This document shows, piece by piece, positions 1 to 6,806 of a stretch of 14,094 nucleotides of DNA. Below the pieces are notes generated by a model. That model did no database searches. It worked only from the letters and a program-made list of their open reading frames with translations, and had not been told where the DNA came from. Numbering within the stretch: the first letter of the stretch is position 1; each line of letters begins with the position of its first letter. The translations under genes and the position numbers were made by a program. The stretch is from Deltaproteobacteria bacterium. GTDB taxonomy: Bacteria > Desulfobacterota > Dissulfuribacteria > Dissulfuribacterales > JALVPX01. The DNA is taken from the NCBI GenBank assembly GCA_027031565.1, contig JALVPX010000134.1, positions 1-14,094 of the forward strand, written 5' to 3'.

Positions 1-26
1 GGCACGATTTTGGTTCATCATGTGCC

Positions 27-55
27 TTGCTTCTGCTGGAAAGATTACTTATGGT
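27..55 (+). promoter_or_regulatory. sigma-70-like promoter of rnpB
   Basis: A -35-like TTGCTT lies at 27-32 and a -10-like TATGGT at 50-55, separated by 17 bp. The -10 ends 7 bp before position 63, where the first pairing base of the RNase P RNA lies, so the expected start of transcription matches the RNA 5' end. Both hexamers depart from consensus; the spacing and the position support the call. Confidence 0.6.
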
Positions 56-62
56 ATCTTTG

Positions 63-434
63 CCTCAGGGAGGCAGCGGGTGATCGCTGTTCCGTCATCC
101 GCGGAACAGAGGAAAGTCCGGGCTCCGTAGGGCAAGGTGGTCCGTAACACGGACCGGGGGCAACCCCAGGGAAAGTGCCACAGAAAACAGACCGCCCCGC
201 AAGCTGCGGGGTAAGGGTGAAAAGGTGAGGTAAGAGCTCACCAGCTGCCAGGGTGACCAGGCAGGCTAGGCAAACCCCACCTGGAGCAAGACTGAATAGG
301 GGAACGCTAGAGGGCGGCCCGTCCGAAGTTCCCGGGTAAGTCGCATGAGGTGCTGGGCAACCAGCATCCCAGATGAATGATCACCATCCTATCTGTCAGG
401 ATACAGAACCCGGCTTATAGCTGCCTTCCTGGGG
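63..434 (+). ncRNA. rnpB: RNase P RNA, bacterial type A
   Basis: This is the catalytic RNA of ribonuclease P, which removes the 5' leader from precursor tRNAs together with the RnpA protein. The universally conserved blocks are visible in order: GAGGAAAGTCCGGGCTC at 109-125 (5' strand of P4 and its flank), the ACAGAAA block near 180, AGATGAATGATCACC at 371-385, and ACAGAACCCGGCTTATAG at 403-420 (3' strand of P4). The ends were set by the P1 helix: 63-77 pairs with 420-434 with only G-U wobbles as exceptions. The length of about 370 nt is normal. No open reading frame in the region looks real. The exact ends may be off by a few bases. Confidence 0.96.
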
Positions 435-440
435 ATTTTT
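420..440 (+). terminator. rnpB 3' end, P1 stem plus T-run
   Basis: The 3' strand of the P1 helix (420-434) is followed at once by ATTTTT (435-440). The closing helix of the RNA plus the T-run could act as an intrinsic terminator. The T-run is short (five T), so some read-through into panB is possible. Confidence 0.5.
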
Positions 441-460
441 CATATTATGCAGCCTGCAAG

Positions 461-502
461 TTCGGCAGGCCTGCTGAGGCAATTCGGTTTGTGCCTGCCG
501 AG
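461..502 (+). promoter_or_regulatory. hairpin in the panB leader
   Basis: CGGCAGGC at 463-470 pairs perfectly with GCCTGCCG at 493-500. The stem extends by one A-T and one G-T pair, to about 10 bp around a 22-nt loop. A second small dyad (GCCGAG / CTCGGC) follows directly, and its left arm overlaps the right arm of the first stem. There is no T-run, so it is not a classical terminator. It may be an RNA structure in the panB 5' region or a protein site; the role is unknown. I saw no convincing promoter between 435 and 539. Confidence 0.35.
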
Positions 503-539
503 ACCTCGGCAAACAAGATGCATGGGAGGAGAATGAGAG

Positions 540-1373
540 ATGGCCCGGATCACACCGCCTGAAATCGTGGCCAAAAAGCAAAATGGCGAAAAAATAACCA
601 TGCTGACTGCCTATGACTACTCCATGGCAGCCATGATCGATCAGGCCGGTGTGGATATGATCCTTGTAGGTGACTCCCTTGGCATGGTTGTGCTCGGATA
701 TGAGTCCACTGTGCCTGTTACCATGGAAGAGATGCTCCACCACGCAAAGGCGGTATCAAGGGGTGCAAGACAGGCACTGGTAGTGGGAGATATGCCATTC
801 ATGTCTTACCAGGTCAACCCTGAGGATGCAGTGAAAAATGCAGGAAGATTTATAAAGGAAGCGGGCTGCCAGGCAATAAAGCTCGAGGGCGGTATTGAGC
901 AGGCGCAGACCATCGAGGCCATAGTAAAGGCAGGCATTCCCGTGGTCGGTCACATAGGCCTCACACCTCAAACTGCCACTGCTTTAGGTGGTTACAAGTT
1001 ACAGGCAAAGGACGCGGAATCCGCCAGGAAACTCCTTGATGATGGTCGTGCAGTTGCTGAGGCAGGGGCCTTTGCCCTGGTTATAGAATGCGTTCCTTCC
1101 GGTATCGGAAAGGCCGTTAGCGAATCCGTGCATATACCCACCATAGGCATCGGGGCCGGGCCCCATTGCGACGGGCAGGTACTTGTTACAAATGATCTGC
1201 TTGGAATGTTTGAAAAGTTTACCCCCAAGTTTGTAAAAAAATTTGCCGACCTTTCTCCCATTATCAAGGACGCCTTTTCCCGATACGTTGATGAGGTAAA
1301 AAGCGGCGAATTTCCAGATGAAGAACACAGCTTTCCAGGCGGTGACAGCCTTCTACAATCCTATGATGCATAA
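540..1373 (+). CDS. panB: 3-methyl-2-oxobutanoate hydroxymethyltransferase (ketopantoate hydroxymethyltransferase)
   Basis: PanB transfers a hydroxymethyl group from 5,10-methylene-tetrahydrofolate to 2-oxoisovalerate, giving ketopantoate, the first committed step of pantothenate and coenzyme A synthesis in the cytoplasm. The protein has 277 residues (E. coli PanB has 264). Family motifs are present: TAYDYSMA near residue 24, the Mg-binding Asp in VGDSLGMV near 45, the second metal Asp in VGDMPFMSY near 84, the Glu in KLEGG near 115, and the catalytic-type Glu in IECVPSG near 182. The ATG at 540 was chosen because GGGAGGAG lies just upstream at good spacing. No panC or panD is adjacent. The stop codon lies 13 bp inside the 3' end of the convergent queC gene. 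Confidence 0.97.
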   Translation: MARITPPEIVAKKQNGEKITMLTAYDYSMAAMIDQAGVDMILVGDSLGMVVLGYESTVPVTMEEMLHHAKAVSRGARQALVVGDMPFMSYQVNPEDAVKNAGRFIKEAGCQAIKLEGGIEQAQTIEAIVKAGIPVVGHIGLTPQTATALGGYKLQAKDAESARKLLDDGRAVAEAGAFALVIECVPSGIGKAVSESVHIPTIGIGAGPHCDGQVLVTNDLLGMFEKFTPKFVKKFADLSPIIKDAFSRYVDEVKSGEFPDEEHSFPGGDSLLQSYDA

Positions 1374-2047
1374 GGGATGGGATCTACCACGCCGGCTTCC
1401 CTGAATCCCTTTAATCTGAGCAGACATGAATCACACTTTCCGCACGCCACATCTTCATTTTCGTAACATGACCATGTCAAATGAAGGGGTGCGCCCAGCC
1501 TGACGCCTGTACGTACGACTTCAGCCTTGTTCATGTGGACCAGGGGCGCCACGACTTCCATCTTTGTCTCAGGCCGGGTCCCCTCGTCGATCACCTTGTT
1601 GAAGGCCTTGAAATATGATTCCCTGCAATCCGGATAACCGGAACTGTCTACTTCAGTTGCACCTATGTATATGTACCTGGCCCCTAGCACCTCTCCCCAC
1701 GAAACCGCAATTGCCAGAAGATGCGTATTCCTGAAGGGAACATAGGTTATCGGTATTCCTTGCCCGGACAAGGCCTCCTTGGGAACATCAATGCTGTGAT
1801 CTGTAAGGGCGGAACCGCCTATCTTTCTTAAATACTCAATACTTACATTTAAAAGATGTGTTACATCATAAAATTCAGCTATTTTCTTAAAAGCTTTTTC
1901 CTCTCTTTTTTCCGTGCGCTGCCCATAGTTCACGTGAAGAAAGGCGAGCCTGCACTGCTCACTTGCAATGGCTGCTGCCACGCAGCTGTCCAGGCCTCCG
2001 CTCACCAGACACACAGCCAGCGGGCGTTTGTAATCAGATGAATTCAT
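1361..2047 (-). CDS. queC: 7-cyano-7-deazaguanine synthase (preQ0 synthase)
   Basis: QueC converts 7-carboxy-7-deazaguanine, ammonia and ATP to preQ0, the precursor of queuosine in tRNA (and of archaeosine and some DNA modifications). With the chosen start it has 228 residues, the usual family length. Visible features are the ATP-binding PP-loop SGGLDS near residues 16-21, the block VPFRNTHLLAIA, the segment SSGYPDCRESYF, and the C-terminal zinc site with one Cys in WSCYE and three in CGKCDSC. The frame stays open to 2167, but the extra 40 N-terminal residues resemble nothing in the family. The ATG at 2047 has GGTGG upstream; the internal ATG at 2065 has no ribosome binding site. It is convergent with panB and no other queuosine gene is nearby. 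Confidence 0.95.
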   Translation of the reverse strand: MNSSDYKRPLAVCLVSGGLDSCVAAAIASEQCRLAFLHVNYGQRTEKREEKAFKKIAEFYDVTHLLNVSIEYLRKIGGSALTDHSIDVPKEALSGQGIPITYVPFRNTHLLAIAVSWGEVLGARYIYIGATEVDSSGYPDCRESYFKAFNKVIDEGTRPETKMEVVAPLVHMNKAEVVRTGVRLGAPLHLTWSCYENEDVACGKCDSCLLRLKGFREAGVVDPIPYAS

Positions 2048-2285
2048 GCTGCCACCAGGGTTCATAACTTGATTCAAGGGATCGGTCCAGGGCCTGGCAT
2101 GCCCTCGTACAGAAATCAATAGGAAAGTTTTCTGAAAAAGGTGTTTTCTACCTTCTCTTCCAGGCACTACATGCCAGGCGGAATCCTTTTTAATGTAAGC
2201 TTAATATTTACAACTATTTCTTCCGATAACAAGGACAATATAACAAATCTCAGAGCCTGGCTGAGCGGAGGGAATCAAAAGTCGC
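2048..2285. promoter_or_regulatory. divergent queC / cheX intergenic region with inverted repeat
   Basis: This region separates two divergent genes. An AT-rich block at about 2183-2246 is the likely seat of both promoters. For the plus-strand gene a possible -10 TATAAC lies at 2239-2244 with a poor -35 (TTTCTT, 2217-2222). I could not settle a queC promoter. A perfect 10-bp inverted repeat, GCCTGGCATG at 2092-2101 and CATGCCAGGC at 2170-2179, would enclose 68 nt in the queC leader RNA. It does not look like any preQ1 riboswitch class I know. GTTTTCT occurs twice within the enclosed part. Confidence 0.4.
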
Positions 2286-2750
2286 ATGGATGTCAAGATA
2301 ATCAACCCCTTTTTGGAAGCAGCAGTAAATGTATTGAAAACCATGGCGAATATCGAGGCAAAGCCGCTGAAACCTTATCTCAAGAACGATTCCATAGCCA
2401 AGGGCGATGTCTCTGGAATAATCGGGATTACAGGCGATGCCCAGGGATCCATGTCCCTGTCTTTCAGCGAATCATGCATAAAGGCCATAGTGGCAAACCT
2501 GTTCGGCACGCCTGTAAACGAATTGAACGAAGAGGTAAAAGACGCTGTGGGAGAACTCACAAACATGATCTGCGGCGATGCCAGGCGCAGGCTCGAGGCA
2601 AACAACATCTCACTCCAGTCCGGCACCCCTACTGTAGTGGCAGGGAAGAACCACTCTATCACCCATGTTCACAAAGGCCCGTGCATAGCCGTGCCCTTCA
2701 CAACAGAAGCCGGTGATTTTGTGGTAGAGGTTGCCTTCAACAACGGCTGA
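2286..2750 (+). CDS. CheX-family chemotaxis (CheY-P) phosphatase-like protein
   Basis: This 154-residue protein resembles the CheX branch of the CheC/CheX/FliY family, which hydrolyse the aspartyl phosphate of CheY-like receivers. The best evidence is the helix VKDAVGELTNMICGDARRRL (residues 84-103), which carries the family ExxN motif as E90-L-T-N93, and the preceding GITGDAQGSMSLSFSE strand pair. Only one ExxN helix is visible, as in CheX. An N-terminal segment NPFLEAAVNVLKTM fits the family start. The ATG at 2286 has GGAGGG at 2267-2272, a rather long 13-nt spacing. No chemotaxis or receiver gene is adjacent, so the partner is unknown. It ends 22 bp from the convergent CDF gene, with no evident terminator between them. 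Confidence 0.85.
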   Translation: MDVKIINPFLEAAVNVLKTMANIEAKPLKPYLKNDSIAKGDVSGIIGITGDAQGSMSLSFSESCIKAIVANLFGTPVNELNEEVKDAVGELTNMICGDARRRLEANNISLQSGTPTVVAGKNHSITHVHKGPCIAVPFTTEAGDFVVEVAFNNG

Positions 2751-2772
2751 GACCCTGGAGGAACATCGCGGG

Positions 2773-3954
2773 TCATTCAGGACTGCCCGTCTCTTTCTCT
2801 ACGACCTCCACACCTGCCTCCTCCAGCAGGTAAACAGCAGTCCCCTTTTTCTGCCCTTTTTTAATCACCAACTGATCCGGCTCGAATTTGAGCAGCATCT
2901 TTCCAACAAGCAGGCCCTTTTGCCTTTCCACACCACGGTATGGATTTTCCACCAGTTCTTTTGACTCAACCTCTCCGCTTTCCCTGTTGATCTTCTCCAC
3001 CATGAAAAACCGGGCCTGGCCTATGTGTTCCGAGACCGTGCCATCCGGCCCTTGAACAGGGGTAATCCTTATCATGTGGCTGGACCTGCCAAAATGGGGC
3101 CTGATCCTTGCCATCACTACCTGTGGAAAGCGCTCGATGATCTCCTCTTCGATCCTGTCCGCGATCTTGTCTGCCAACTCGTGCGAAGGGGTCTTCATGA
3201 TCACGTCAACATCCACGATAAACCTTCCGCCGGCAATCCTGCTCAGGACCCTCTCCACCCTTACAACAGTTGGATACCCTTCAACGAACTCGATTATCCT
3301 GCGTTCGGTTTCCCTGTCCATGGCAGCATCCAGCAGCTCCTTTACGGAGTTTGACAACAATATGCCACCAGCCCTGAACACAAAGAGCGACACAACGGCT
3401 GCTGCCCAGCGGTCCAGGGAAAACCCCAACTTGCCTGCAAGCAGGCCAACAAACACGATTGCCGTTGAAAGGGAATCCGCCAGGTAATCCTTGGCATCTG
3501 CCACGAGCGCAGGCGAATGAAAGCGCCGCCCTGCCCTCAACTGATAAAGGCCGAAAAGTGTGGTAACGATGAGGCAGGCCCCGGCAACCGGCAGGGCCTT
3601 TTCTACCCTTACCGAGTGTTCATGGCAGAAGATAGCGGCCTTGCCTATTTCATATGCTGCCAGAAGTATGGCAGCGGAGATGACCAGGGTGGCTACTGTT
3701 TCAGCCCGGTACAGGCCATAGGGGAAAGAAGGATGCTTTTTGCCTGCTGCCCAAAGGCCGACCCATGCGGCAGCCGAAGCCAGAACGTCTGTAGCAGAGT
3801 GAATGGCATCGCTAAGAAGGGCCGTGCTGCCAGACTTGATGCCAGCTGCACCCTTTACGATGGCCAGGACCAGGTTCACGGCCACAGACAAGGCTGCCCT
3901 TTTTCTTGCCTGAGCAAGTTCCATTATATGTCGATACTGTGAAGGCCCTTCCAT
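2773..3954 (-). CDS. cation diffusion facilitator transporter with C-terminal NifX/NafY-like domain
   Basis: A predicted inner-membrane divalent-metal/proton antiporter of 393 residues. Residues about 15-205 form the six-helix CDF domain, with LLSDAIHSATD at 46-56 in TM2 (metal-site pattern H52-xxx-D56) and VADAKDYLADS at 151-161 in TM5 (D156-xxx-D160, where zinc exporters usually have HxxxD). Residues about 206-290 match the cytoplasmic dimerisation domain. Residues about 294-388 look like a dinitrogenase iron-molybdenum cofactor biosynthesis (NifX/NafY/NifB C-terminal) domain: VSEHIGQARFFMVEKI, then VENPY and a final LLEEAGVEVVE. Ordinary CDFs lack this part. The ATG at 3954 has GGTGAG about 11 nt upstream; the ATG at 3924 is possible but has no ribosome binding site. 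Either start lies inside the end of the comEC frame, so translational coupling is likely. The metal is not assignable; the extra domain hints at iron, molybdenum or metal-cluster sensing. Confidence 0.9.
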   Translation of the reverse strand: MEGPSQYRHIMELAQARKRAALSVAVNLVLAIVKGAAGIKSGSTALLSDAIHSATDVLASAAAWVGLWAAGKKHPSFPYGLYRAETVATLVISAAILLAAYEIGKAAIFCHEHSVRVEKALPVAGACLIVTTLFGLYQLRAGRRFHSPALVADAKDYLADSLSTAIVFVGLLAGKLGFSLDRWAAAVVSLFVFRAGGILLSNSVKELLDAAMDRETERRIIEFVEGYPTVVRVERVLSRIAGGRFIVDVDVIMKTPSHELADKIADRIEEEIIERFPQVVMARIRPHFGRSSHMIRITPVQGPDGTVSEHIGQARFFMVEKINRESGEVESKELVENPYRGVERQKGLLVGKMLLKFEPDQLVIKKGQKKGTAVYLLEEAGVEVVEKETGSPE

Positions 3955-6361
3955 CTGTTTCTATGCTCACCGTGCCATCGAGATCGGTCCTGAACACCTC
4001 TGCCCTTATCAGGTCATATGATCGTAACACATCGCCATTTGGAAGCCCAAGGAAATTATGCCTGCCCACAGGCACTACGGCTATCCGGGGGCGCACTGCC
4101 TCAAGAAAACTTGTACTGCTGGATGTCTTGCTGCCGTGATGAGGCACCACCAGAACATCCACCGGCCTCAATCCATTTCTGACAAGGCACTCCTCCCTCT
4201 CATGCTCGATATCCCCGGTAAGCAGGATCTCAACCCCGTTGAACCTTAAACGAAAAAGCAGGGACCGGTTGTTGCGGTCATGAAATGGAATGGCTGTACA
4301 CTTGGAAGGTATAACTTCAACCTGCGCCGAGCCGAATTCCCTTGTTCCGGGCCTTGTCCAAACCACCCATTTTGAGCCTGCCTGTTTGGCCTTCTCAACA
4401 AGCGCAGGCCATACAGGGGATCTGCCATGGTCCTGGCTGGTCCAGAATTCTGCTATGGGAAACTGGTCAAACAGGGCAGCCATGCCCCCCATATGATCCA
4501 ATTCAGGGTGTGAAAGGGCCAAAACGTCTATTTTCTGAACACCCAAGCTGCGCAGAAAGGGGGCTACCACAACCTTCCCGACATCCAAAGAAGATCGAAG
4601 CCCTCCGGCATCCACCACCATGACCCTTCCGCCAGGCATCAGCACCACCTGGCATGTTCCCTGCCCCACATCAAGCACATGGAACTTGAGACCTCCTTGA
4701 TGTCTCAAGGCAAAGGCCCTTTGAAGCGGAAACGTTGCCAAGAACAAACAGAAGATCATGACTGCCGGAAAAAGGAAAACATGAAACCTCTTTACTCCTT
4801 TGAGGGATTGGTTGAGAGTTAAAAATATCGTCAATAAAAGGAGATAAGACAGAATCACCTGCCACTGCCAAGGCCTGGGATACCAGAACGTGAGGAAATC
4901 GAGGGGCAGCCTGGCCAGAAGATCCACCATTCCTTTAATGAGCAGGCCAGCAGCAGACCATGCCACTGAGGCCATTTGTTCTGAAAAGAAAGAAAAGAGG
5001 GTGCCAGTCAGGAGCAGCGGAAGGACCGTAAGGCTTACTGCAGGCACAAAAAGCAGGTTGAGTAGAGGGCCTGCTGTTGAAATGCGCTGAAAGTGATAGA
5101 GGGTCAAAGGCGAAGTGGCAGCAAAGGCCGTGGCAGTGACGAGGATTAGCAACACAATCCTTCTTTTTCTCAAGGCATGTCCGTGGCCAGGTTGATTCAA
5201 GCTTGACAGCAGAAGCAGAATAAAGAAGGTGGCTGCATATGAGAGCTGAAAGCCTATGGAAAAAAGATAGAGAGGATCGTATAGAAGGAGGCACCAGGCA
5301 GACAATGACAAGGCGTGGAGTGGTGACATGGGCTTGTCTGCATACACTGCCATCGCCAGGAACAGAAACATCACAGCAGCCCTCAAGGCCGAAGGCGAAA
5401 ACCCGGCAAAGCCTGCATAAACAAGGCATGACAAGGCTGAAACAGCCACGGCAATCTTCCTGACCCGTATTCTCAGCGCCAGCCACGGCCAGCGCACGAG
5501 AAAAAAATAGACCATACCGCCAGTACCTGCTGCCAAAAGGCCCATGTGAAGCCCGGATACTGCAAGAAGGTGTCCCAGCCCGGCCTTGGAAAAAAGTTCC
5601 CTGGCCCCATCAGAAAGAAACCCTCGTTGCCCAATTACCAGGGCGGCAGCTATGCCCAGCCCCTGAGTTCTAAGGCCATTTTGCATGGCAATGGCCGTCT
5701 TGTAGCGCATTCTTTCCAATACGTAGCGTAAACGGTTCATATGGGGCGATGATGAAGCATGCCCCACGATCTCGATCTTTGCCAGGCTATCCACGTAACC
5801 AGTAACACCTATGCCTTTCAGGGCCATGTAGGTCTCATAATCCCAGGCACCCGGGGTATGGAAATTTTCCACCTTGCGCAGAGAGGCATTGAATCTGATC
5901 AGGTCTCCAGGGCCGAAGACAGCATAATCCAAGCCCTTAACTGTTAATCGTATTATTCCGTAATTTCGATTGTTTTTGCTGTCAAATACATTATCGAGCA
6001 GGCCCACCGTAAGCCTGGTACCGCCTGCTGTCGGCTCGGGTGCCCTGATGATCTGTCCTGTCCAAAGTGAGGAACGGCCTGAACCAGCAATGTCAAAAAG
6101 CAGGCTATTGGCTTGCTCGAAATGATTGATTGAAACCTCGTACCTGGCCCATCCCAGAAAAAAGAAGAAAAGCAGGAGCGAACCCAGAAACAGCAGAATC
6201 TGCCTGGAAAATGAGTTGCCGAATTGAAAGAACAAAAGGATTGAAGCAGATACCAAGAGAAAGGCAGGCACGACAATAATATGATACTTACCCCATGCCG
6301 TACCGGCACAAAAGCATAAAAGGGGCCCTGCCAACAGGGCGCCTTTAATCTGATTCAACAA
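3812..6361 (-). CDS. comEC: DNA internalization / competence protein ComEC/Rec2
   Basis: ComEC forms the inner-membrane channel for single-stranded DNA in natural transformation; its metallo-beta-lactamase domain is thought to degrade the non-transported strand. The 849 residues hold two N-terminal membrane helices, a soluble DUF4131-like region (about 85-200), the multi-helix competence domain (about 230-550) with the signature GLGHLLAVSGLHMG at 261-274, and a C-terminal metallo-beta-lactamase domain: HVLDVGQG at 561-568, DAGG at 584, SHPELDH at 617-623, TGD at 715-717, HHGS at 741-744. Family similarity ends near residue 812; the last 37 residues are unmatched and lie over the CDF start. 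The frame begins with TTG at 6361, overlapping merR by 17 bp. A TTG at 6334 (residue 10), with AAAGG 7 nt upstream and 10 bp after the merR stop, is an equally good start. Confidence 0.93.
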   Translation of the reverse strand: MLNQIKGALLAGPLLCFCAGTAWGKYHIIVVPAFLLVSASILLFFQFGNSFSRQILLFLGSLLLFFFFLGWARYEVSINHFEQANSLLFDIAGSGRSSLWTGQIIRAPEPTAGGTRLTVGLLDNVFDSKNNRNYGIIRLTVKGLDYAVFGPGDLIRFNASLRKVENFHTPGAWDYETYMALKGIGVTGYVDSLAKIEIVGHASSSPHMNRLRYVLERMRYKTAIAMQNGLRTQGLGIAAALVIGQRGFLSDGARELFSKAGLGHLLAVSGLHMGLLAAGTGGMVYFFLVRWPWLALRIRVRKIAVAVSALSCLVYAGFAGFSPSALRAAVMFLFLAMAVYADKPMSPLHALSLSAWCLLLYDPLYLFSIGFQLSYAATFFILLLLSSLNQPGHGHALRKRRIVLLILVTATAFAATSPLTLYHFQRISTAGPLLNLLFVPAVSLTVLPLLLTGTLFSFFSEQMASVAWSAAGLLIKGMVDLLARLPLDFLTFWYPRPWQWQVILSYLLLLTIFLTLNQSLKGVKRFHVFLFPAVMIFCLFLATFPLQRAFALRHQGGLKFHVLDVGQGTCQVVLMPGGRVMVVDAGGLRSSLDVGKVVVAPFLRSLGVQKIDVLALSHPELDHMGGMAALFDQFPIAEFWTSQDHGRSPVWPALVEKAKQAGSKWVVWTRPGTREFGSAQVEVIPSKCTAIPFHDRNNRSLLFRLRFNGVEILLTGDIEHEREECLVRNGLRPVDVLVVPHHGSKTSSSTSFLEAVRPRIAVVPVGRHNFLGLPNGDVLRSYDLIRAEVFRTDLDGTVSIETDGRAFTVSTYNGTCSGKKKGSLVCGREPGPGHRKGCSWHQVWQHGPS

Positions 6362-6725
6362 CCCTTACACGCACAAGCTCCCTCTCTATCACACGAACAG
6401 GGGCTGGGAAATGGCCCAAATTCCTTATGGTGGGTGTGCCTTTCCGCCTTTTGGAAGCCGGCTTGTGCGCCTCCAGCTCTTTGTTGAGCCGGTCGATACG
6501 GTCCAACAGGCGCAATATTATATCTATGCCTGCCAGGTTGATCCCGAGTTCTTCCTTTAGGCGCACAATCCTGGCCAGCTTCTCTAGTTCTTCAGGGCCG
6601 AAGAGATACTGCCCCCGCGGCCCCCTCCTGCAGACCAGGATTTCCTCCTGGACCAGGCGCCTTACCATGTGCCGGCTCAATCCGAACCTTTTGCTCACCA
6701 TGGAGACAGTAAAACATGCTGACAT
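6345..6725 (-). CDS. MerR-family transcriptional regulator, HspR-like
   Basis: A 126-residue DNA-binding protein. The N-terminal winged helix-turn-helix is seen in FTVSMVSKRFGLSRHMVRRL (residues 5-24) and the wing RGPRGQYLF (34-42). LGINLAGIDIILRL (60-73) matches the GxNLAGI segment typical of HspR-type MerR proteins and leads into a short coiled coil (to about 86). The tail, rich in Lys and Arg, then RVRVVESD, has no recognisable ligand domain and no conserved Cys cluster, so it is not a classical metal sensor. The ATG at 6725 has AAGGAG 6 nt upstream. It lies between nrdJ and comEC on the same strand. No DnaK or DnaJ gene is adjacent and no HspR-binding (HAIR) motif was seen upstream, so targets are unknown; comEC is a candidate by position only. 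Confidence 0.85.
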   Translation of the reverse strand: MSACFTVSMVSKRFGLSRHMVRRLVQEEILVCRRGPRGQYLFGPEELEKLARIVRLKEELGINLAGIDIILRLLDRIDRLNKELEAHKPASKRRKGTPTIRNLGHFPAPVRVIERELVRVRVVESD

Positions 6726-6806
6726 GGAAAGCTCCTTAATCTATTTGGTCAAAGCAGCCTGCTCCTGCAACCTGCATGGTGCCCTGTAAACATTTTCCAA
6801 TCAAAT
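6726..6806 (-). promoter_or_regulatory. nrdJ-merR gap with two dyads
   Basis: The 81-bp gap holds a short perfect dyad AGCAG-C-CTGCT at 6753-6763, 27 bp upstream of the merR ATG, which could be an autoregulatory operator. A weaker hairpin, TTTTCCAA (6793-6800) with TTGGAAAA (6817-6824), straddles the nrdJ stop codon without a T-run, so it is a poor terminator. No convincing promoter was found, and merR may be read from nrdJ. Confidence 0.25.

Noticed and set aside
2048..2167. 40-residue N-terminal extension of queC
   Set aside because: Family members start just before the PP-loop, the extension matches nothing, and the ATG at 2047 has the better ribosome site.
2141..2716. 191-codon open frame on the plus strand overlapping the CheX-like gene
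   Set aside because: Its translation is rich in His, Arg and Cys with no family resemblance and it covers the CheX frame, which has clear motifs; it is a shadow.
4935..5486. 183-codon minus-strand frame within comEC
   Set aside because: It is an alternative frame of a well-supported gene, with cysteine-rich random composition.
6345..6725. Classical metal- or redox-sensing MerR (such as ZntR, CueR or SoxR)
   Set aside because: There is no C-terminal cysteine cluster; the NLAGI segment and short tail fit the HspR type better.
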